Shown here: positions 59,721 to 64,000 of the stretch, piece after piece
Layout of the letters: every line of letters starts with the position of its first letter
Position numbering within the stretch: position 1 is the first letter of the stretch
Source: Allorhizobium pseudoryzae
GTDB lineage: Bacteria > Pseudomonadota > Alphaproteobacteria > Rhizobiales > Rhizobiaceae
DNA length: 64,000 nucleotides
Reading direction: 5' to 3'
Assembly: GCF_011046245.1 (NCBI RefSeq)
Contig: NZ_CP049241.1
Location: 2,620,001-2,684,000, forward strand
The notes under the pieces: model-generated
Told to the model about the DNA's origin: nothing
Database searches by the model: none
The model's input: the letters and a program-made list of their open reading frames with translations, nothing else
Position numbers and translations under genes: made by a program

Positions 59721-60528
59721 AGCTCTTCTCCACTTCGCCGCGCAGGGAGGCCCAGATGTCACGGTACAGGGTCATGAATTTCGGATCGAGTTTGATTTCC
59801 GCGACATTGCGGGGGCGATCCAGATCGACGGGGAAGCTCTCGATGACGCGGCTCTTCGGGCCGGCGGCGAGAACAACGACGCGGTCGCCGAGCGCGATGG
59901 CTTCCTCGAGATCGTGCGTGATCATCACGACCGCGCGGCGGTCTTCCTGCCAGAGCCTCAGGAGTTCGTTCTGCATCAGGTGCCTGGTGTGGATGTCCAG
60001 CGCCGAGAACGGTTCGTCCATCAGGATGACCTTCGGTTCGGTGATGAGAGCCTGCGCCATCTGGACGCGCTTGCGCTGACCGCCAGACAACATGTGTGGA
60101 AAGCGGTTCTCGAACCCCTTCAGGCCAACTTTTTCAAGCCAGGCGAGAACCTTCACCCGCCGTTCCGCTTCCGGCACGCCGCGAAACATCAGGCCCAACT
60201 CGACATTCTGGTAGGCCGTTTTCCACGGCAGAAGAGCATCCTGCTGGAAAAGGTAGCCGATATTGTTCTGCACTCCGTTGACGATCGTCCCGTCGATGGC
60301 GACCTGGCCCTTTGCCGGCTTGAGCAGGCCCGCAATGGCGTTGAGGATCGTCGATTTGCCGCAACCGGTCGGTCCGACGATGGAGAGAAACTCTCCATCG
60401 CCGACATTGAGGTTGACGTCTTGGACGGCGACGAACGAACCGAACGCCATAGTCACGCCGTCAATGGCAACCATCGGCCGGGGATCAGATGCTGCCACAG
60501 GGTGTAACTTTCTCACTGGCAAAGACAT
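59707..60528 (-). CDS. NitT/TauT-type ABC importer ATPase
   Basis: A 273-residue ATPase of the SsuB/TauB family. Walker A is GPTGCGKS, Q-loop FQQDALLPWKTAYQNVELGL, signature LSGGQRKR, Walker B VILMDEPFSALD and H-loop ITHDLEEA. These are standard for sulfonate, nitrate, taurine and pyrimidine-precursor importers. It begins 11 bases after the binding-protein gene. Confidence 0.94.
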   Translation of the reverse strand: MSLPVRKLHPVAASDPRPMVAIDGVTMAFGSFVAVQDVNLNVGDGEFLSIVGPTGCGKSTILNAIAGLLKPAKGQVAIDGTIVNGVQNNIGYLFQQDALLPWKTAYQNVELGLMFRGVPEAERRVKVLAWLEKVGLKGFENRFPHMLSGGQRKRVQMAQALITEPKVILMDEPFSALDIHTRHLMQNELLRLWQEDRRAVVMITHDLEEAIALGDRVVVLAAGPKSRVIESFPVDLDRPRNVAEIKLDPKFMTLYRDIWASLRGEVEKSYASH

Positions 60529-60539
60529 GGGGATGGTCC

Positions 60540-61541
60540 TCAGTTTGCGCTCTTCGAAGCCGCTGCTTCAACGAATTTGTTGGTGTAGGTGGTGTTGAGG
60601 TCGATCGTCGCCTTGGCGACGGATTCATTGAAGCTCTTCAGCACGGCGAGCGGGGTTTCGAGGTTGGCCGGCTCGAACTTGCCGTCTTCGGAGAAGATCG
60701 CCTTCGCCGCCTGGACAGCCTTGATGTAAGTCTGCTTGTCGCCCGACACGAAGTCGTCCGGAAGCTTCGCGACGATTTCTTCTGCAGAATGGGCCTTGAT
60801 CCAGTGCAGCGCCTTGACGGTCGCGTTGGTGACCTTCTGGATGATTTCGGGGTTTTTCTCGATGTAGTCCTGCGTGGCGTAGAGAACCGAGGTCGGGTAG
60901 ATGCCGCCGTAGACATCCTTGGCGCCCTGGTCGCTGCGGGCATCGATGAGGATCTTGCCGAGGCCACGCTCGACGACGATCGTGGCCGCCGGATCGTAGT
61001 TGACGAGGAGGTCGATCTTGCCCTGCTGCAGCGCTGCCACGGCCGCCGCGCCAGAACCGACGCCGATGATCGAGACGTCGTTATCGCTGAGCTCGTGTTC
61101 CTTCAAATAGTACCGGATGAAGAAGTCGGATGACGAACCCGGAGAGGTGATGCCGACCTTCTTGCCCTTGATGGTTTCCGGCTTGGCAGGGTCGAAGTCG
61201 GTGTCGTTCTTGCCGGCCAGCACGAGGCCCGAATTGCGGGCCATCATCACGAAGCCGATGACATGCTTGTTCTGCGACTGCATCTGGATCGTGTGGTCGT
61301 AGAAGCCGACGGCGACATCCGTCGAACCGGCGACGAGGGCCTGGAGGACCTTGGAACCGCCCTGTGCGAAGTTCTCCGTCGTGACGTCCAGTCCTTCGTC
61401 CTTGTAGTAGCCAAGGCTGGCGGCAACGGGGAAGGGCAGGTTGTTGAGGTTGTAGGATCCGACACTCATTCTGACGGATTCGGCGTTCGCGGATGCGGCA
61501 AGGGCGCACAGGGCGGCGGTTGCGAGCAGGGTCTTAAGCAT
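60540..61541 (-). CDS. NitT/TauT-type ABC importer, substrate-binding protein
   Basis: A 333-residue binding protein of the SsuA/THI5-like fold. Signal peptide MLKTLLATAALCALAASANA. Mature landmarks: PFPVAASLGYYKDEGLDVTTENFAQGGSKVLQALVAGSTDVAVGFYDHTIQ, KGKKVGITSPGSSSDFFIRYYLKEHEL and GKIDLLVNYDPAATIVVERG. The family binds sulfonates, nitrate, bicarbonate, thiamine precursors and some aromatic or dicarboxylic acids. The adjacent isomerase gene (50-base gap) suggests an organic acid, but nothing in the sequence fixes the ligand. Confidence 0.92.
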   Translation of the reverse strand: MLKTLLATAALCALAASANAESVRMSVGSYNLNNLPFPVAASLGYYKDEGLDVTTENFAQGGSKVLQALVAGSTDVAVGFYDHTIQMQSQNKHVIGFVMMARNSGLVLAGKNDTDFDPAKPETIKGKKVGITSPGSSSDFFIRYYLKEHELSDNDVSIIGVGSGAAAVAALQQGKIDLLVNYDPAATIVVERGLGKILIDARSDQGAKDVYGGIYPTSVLYATQDYIEKNPEIIQKVTNATVKALHWIKAHSAEEIVAKLPDDFVSGDKQTYIKAVQAAKAIFSEDGKFEPANLETPLAVLKSFNESVAKATIDLNTTYTNKFVEAAASKSAN

Positions 61542-61591
61542 CAGGGTCTCCTCCCGGTTTATGCTGTGATGTGGTGTGAGTATTGCTTTGG

Positions 61592-62674
61592 CTACGCAGC
61601 GTCTTCAATCGCTGCGAGGGGTTTTGCGAAGGCATAGCCTTCAAAAAGTCGTCGCGCCGTCCGGACGAGACCGGCCGCGATGGCGCCGTTGCGCATTTCG
61701 AGCTGCACGTCCAGGCGACCTGCGGGGTGCTCGATGCCGATCTCGGCGGGGAGCGAAGGCCGGCCCGCCAGGTCGTAGGCGACGGTTCCTTCGGTCACCG
61801 CTGCCGTTGCAACGCCGACGGCGCCGGTTGTCGCGAGGGCAGGATGGCATTCGTTCGGCATGAAATAGCGCACGGACAGGGTGCTGCCCTTGCGTGCCGG
61901 TGACAGAAGGACCGGCTTCGGGATGACCATGTCGCTCACGTCGCCCATGCCCATGCGCTCGCCGGCCTTGATGCGGATGGCCGTCATGCGGGCGATCAGG
62001 TCGCGGTTGTCTGTCAGCGATTGAGGGTCCTCGTAGCCCGTCAGTCCGACATCCGCAGCGCGCATCAGCACCATGGGTATGGCGCAGTCGATAGCCGTCA
62101 CCTCGATGCCGTCGATCACGTCAACCGGTTTTCCCGTCGGCAGCAGCTTGCCGGTCTTCGCGCCGGCTGCATCCACAAAGGTGAGGGCGATCGGGGCGGC
62201 AAGCCCCGGCACGCCGTCGATCGAGGAATCGCCGAGATAGATCACGTCCCTGCCGCTCGTCGGCACCTTGGCCTCGATCAGCTTGCCGGTGTTGACGTTA
62301 TGGATGCGGACGAGCGTGTTTCGGCCCTTCGCCTCGATCAGGCCGGCCTCGATGGCAAACGGACCGACGGCTGCCAGCATGTTGCCGCAGTTGGGCGAAT
62401 AATCGACGTACTGGCGGTCCGTCCGGACCTGCGCAAAGAGATAATCGACGTCGGCGCCTTTGATCGTGGACGGGCCGATGATCGCCACTTTTGAGGTGAC
62501 GGGATTGCCGCCACCGATTCCGTCGATCTGCAGCGGGTGCCCGGAGCCCATGATGGACAACAGGGCGGCGTCACGCTGCGCCTGATCACGCGGAAGGTCG
62601 GATGCCAGGAAAAACGGCCCGCGGGACGTTCCGCCGCGCATCAGCACACAGGGGATCCTCAGGAGATCATTCAT
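61592..62674 (-). CDS. PrpF-family isomerase, 4-oxalomesaconate tautomerase-like
   Basis: A 360-residue protein of the PrpF/DapF-like fold, length equal to GalD of Pseudomonas putida. The two catalytic cysteines are Cys96 (YSPNCGNMLAAVG) and Cys276 (PNECHPALATTGAV), and the opening IPCVLMRGGTSRGPFF is the PrpF/GalD signature. GalD converts 4-oxalomesaconate between keto and enol forms in gallate and protocatechuate 4,5-cleavage; PrpF isomerises aconitate in propionate breakdown. No other pathway genes are present in the window. First gene of the operon with the NitT/TauT importer; divergent from a LysR gene. Confidence 0.85.
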   Translation of the reverse strand: MNDLLRIPCVLMRGGTSRGPFFLASDLPRDQAQRDAALLSIMGSGHPLQIDGIGGGNPVTSKVAIIGPSTIKGADVDYLFAQVRTDRQYVDYSPNCGNMLAAVGPFAIEAGLIEAKGRNTLVRIHNVNTGKLIEAKVPTSGRDVIYLGDSSIDGVPGLAAPIALTFVDAAGAKTGKLLPTGKPVDVIDGIEVTAIDCAIPMVLMRAADVGLTGYEDPQSLTDNRDLIARMTAIRIKAGERMGMGDVSDMVIPKPVLLSPARKGSTLSVRYFMPNECHPALATTGAVGVATAAVTEGTVAYDLAGRPSLPAEIGIEHPAGRLDVQLEMRNGAIAAGLVRTARRLFEGYAFAKPLAAIEDAA

Positions 62675-62695
62675 TTTCGCCTCAATTTTGCACGG

Positions 62696-62711
62696 GATGG
62701 ATCAATCCATC
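62696..62711. promoter_or_regulatory. Palindrome GATGGAT-CA-ATCCATC in the isomerase/LysR spacer
   Basis: Perfect 7-2-7 inverted repeat, 22 bases upstream of the isomerase start. Probably a regulatory half of the divergent promoter. Confidence 0.5.
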
Positions 62712-62714
62712 GCG

Positions 62715-62735
62715 TTGTTGCAGTATGGGCAACAA
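62715..62735. promoter_or_regulatory. LysR-box-like dyad TTGTTGC-N7-GCAACAA
   Basis: Perfect 7-7-7 dyad that contains the LysR pattern T-N11-A (62719 to 62731). It lies 43 bases upstream of the LysR gene and 40 upstream of the isomerase gene, the typical place of a LysR recognition site. Confidence 0.65.
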
Positions 62736-62778
62736 AGGCGTATCTGTTAAATGCAATTTTCGGGAGTTTTATTGCGCA

Positions 62779-63675
62779 ATGAGCATCAATTGCGAAATTC
62801 TGGATCTCCGGGCGTTTCAATCGGTGGTGGAATTCGGAAGCTTCCATCGAGCAGCGGAAGCGCTTCACATTTCCCAGCCCGCGCTGACGCGGCGCATTCA
62901 GAAGCTCGAGCAGTCGATTGGAGCGCCGCTTCTGGAACGCACGACGCGCCATGTCGCCCCCACCGCGATGGGCCAGGAGGTGATGCCGCTCGTGCGGCGG
63001 ATGCTGGAGGAGTTCGACGGCTCGCTGTTTGCCGTCCGCGATGGCGCGCAGCGCCGCGGATTGATCACCATGGCTTGCGTGCCGACGGCGGCCTTCTACT
63101 TCCTGCCCACCGTCATCAAGACGTTTAGCGAGCAATATCCGCATATTCGCTTGCGCATCCGCGACCTGACCGCCAATGAAGGCCTGCAGGCGGTGGCACG
63201 GGGCGAGGTGGAATTCGGCATCAATCTGATGGGCAATTCGGACCCGGATCTGTCATTCGAACCTCTGATCGATGACCCATTCGTGCTGGCCATGCGCAAG
63301 GATCATCCGCTGGCGCAGTACGAGACGATCGAGTGGGGCCAGCTCGAACCCTATCCTTTGGTGGTCGTGGATCGGTCGAGCGGGAACCGGACGCTGCTCG
63401 ACGGCGCGCTCGCGCGACACAATCTGAAATTGAATTGGTTCTACGAGGTGACGCACCTCAACACGTCGCTGGGGCTGGTGGAAGCAGGGCTGGGGATTTC
63501 GGTGCTGCCCCGGCTTGCGACGCCACAGGAGGAACACCCCTTTCTCATTGCCAAGCCGATCGTCAATCCGGTCGTCTCACGAACGATCGGCATTGTTCAG
63601 CGTCGCAGCAGCGCCCTGTCGCCCGCAGCAGAGAAATTCGTCAAACTGCTGCTGAAAGTCTGGAAGACGCCATAA
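62779..63675 (+). CDS. LysR-family transcriptional regulator of the isomerase/importer operon
   Basis: A 298-residue LysR-type regulator. Helix-turn-helix: LRAFQSVVEFGSFHRAAEALHISQPALTRRIQKLEQSIGAPLLERTTRHV. The effector domain from about residue 95 carries the usual FLPTVIKTFSEQYPHIRLRIRDL and LVEAGLGISVLPRLA segments. ATG at 62779 gives the usual N-terminal length. Divergent from the tautomerase gene across a spacer with two perfect dyads, so it is almost certainly the local regulator. The inducer is presumably the imported acid or a breakdown product. Confidence 0.92.
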   Translation: MSINCEILDLRAFQSVVEFGSFHRAAEALHISQPALTRRIQKLEQSIGAPLLERTTRHVAPTAMGQEVMPLVRRMLEEFDGSLFAVRDGAQRRGLITMACVPTAAFYFLPTVIKTFSEQYPHIRLRIRDLTANEGLQAVARGEVEFGINLMGNSDPDLSFEPLIDDPFVLAMRKDHPLAQYETIEWGQLEPYPLVVVDRSSGNRTLLDGALARHNLKLNWFYEVTHLNTSLGLVEAGLGISVLPRLATPQEEHPFLIAKPIVNPVVSRTIGIVQRRSSALSPAAEKFVKLLLKVWKTP

Positions 63676-63840
63676 GACGGGACGTCATCGTGTGCGGCCG
63701 TCTTCTGCCGCCAGCAGTGTCTGCATCAGGCGTGCAACAGGAGGATTTCGCCCACGGGACTTCGTTTGATCGGCTTTCCAGATTGGCATCCCGCTTTGCC
63801 GAACGACGTCCAGGACCTGGAATGACAGCAACTTTTCCTG

Positions 63841-64000
63841 TCACCGCACGAAATGGATGTGCGGTTTTCCATCATAGGGGGAGGGAGACACATGCGCGTC
63901 CACAGAGAACACGTCGTTGAGCAGTTCGCGGGTCAGAACATCGTCAGGGGTGCCCGACGCAACGACCTTTCCTGCCTGCAGAACGAGCAGGCGATCACAA
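63841..64000 (-). CDS. Ferric-siderophore-type ABC importer ATPase, C-terminal fragment at the window edge
   Basis: The minus strand from 64000 to the TGA at 63841-63843 reads CDRLLVLQAGKVVASGTPDDV and ends GKPHIHFVR, 52 residues. This is the C-terminal end of FecE/FhuC/FepC-type ATPases (SDRLLVLxxGxIVAxGxPxEVLT, ending in a short PxxGxPxxxxR tail). The rest of the gene lies beyond the window. It may be iron-regulated, but no promoter is visible. The 165 bases between it and the LysR gene hold nothing recognised. Confidence 0.75.
   Translation of the reverse strand, partial: CDRLLVLQAGKVVASGTPDDVLTRELLNDVFSVDAHVSPSPYDGKPHIHFVR

Noticed and set aside
1..64000. tRNA genes, rRNA, CRISPR arrays, insertion sequences or integrase genes
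   Set aside because: I found no cloverleaf-like sequence, no regularly spaced short repeats and no transposase or integrase motif, so the accessory island has no visible mobile-element boundary.

Overview
The window is 64 kb of GC-rich chromosomal DNA, densely coding on both strands. It comes from an alphaproteobacterium, almost certainly a member of the Rhizobiaceae. The strongest marker is the acpXL-fabZ-fabF2-fabF1-adh-lpxXL cluster (17844-23195). This set makes and attaches the C28 very-long-chain acyl group of rhizobial lipid A. Supporting signs are a RIME-like double palindrome (23253-23367), GTG and TTG starts, DUF1127 and entericidin small proteins, and rhizobial-style Zur boxes. I found no tRNA, rRNA, CRISPR array, prophage or insertion sequence.

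Layout. 1-6247: end of an MscS channel, a dimethylglycine/sarcosine dehydrogenase-like FAD enzyme, and two paralogous double-receiver proteins, the second with a GGDEF domain. 6252-10724: GlxA-type and LysR-type regulators, small proteins and a formyltransferase. 10929-14062: glycine betaine-type ABC importer. 14063-15253: largely non-coding. 15254-17707: cobU, a TSUP permease and a nucleoside hydrolase. 17844-23195: lipid A very-long-chain fatty acid cluster. 23429-27213: SRPBCC protein, gnd, aldo/keto reductase, RcnB-like protein. 27265-31919: zinc locus (COG0523 GTPase, znuA, znuCB, zur) with three Zur-box-like sites. 31952-34516: a second diguanylate cyclase, gamma carbonic anhydrase and FAH-family hydrolase.

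34739-58758 is the main accessory island. A minus-strand operon runs from two peptide-type permeases and a fused double ATPase into two paralogous pairs of HyuA-like and DUF917 enzymes, with the binding protein between the pairs. Divergent from it are a MalT-like LuxR regulator, a self-processing P1/DmpA peptidase and a D-amino-acid transaminase. Next come a LysR regulator and a second complete peptide importer with a Tat-type binding protein, whose last gene is a D-aminopeptidase. A divergent M19 dipeptidase closes the island. Together these enzymes suggest uptake and breakdown of peptides or cyclic amides that contain D-residues or hydantoin-like rings. The real substrate is not known.

58944-63675 is a NitT/TauT-type ABC importer in one operon with a PrpF/4-oxalomesaconate tautomerase-like isomerase and a divergent LysR regulator. 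The window ends inside a ferric-siderophore-type ABC ATPase (63841-64000, minus strand).
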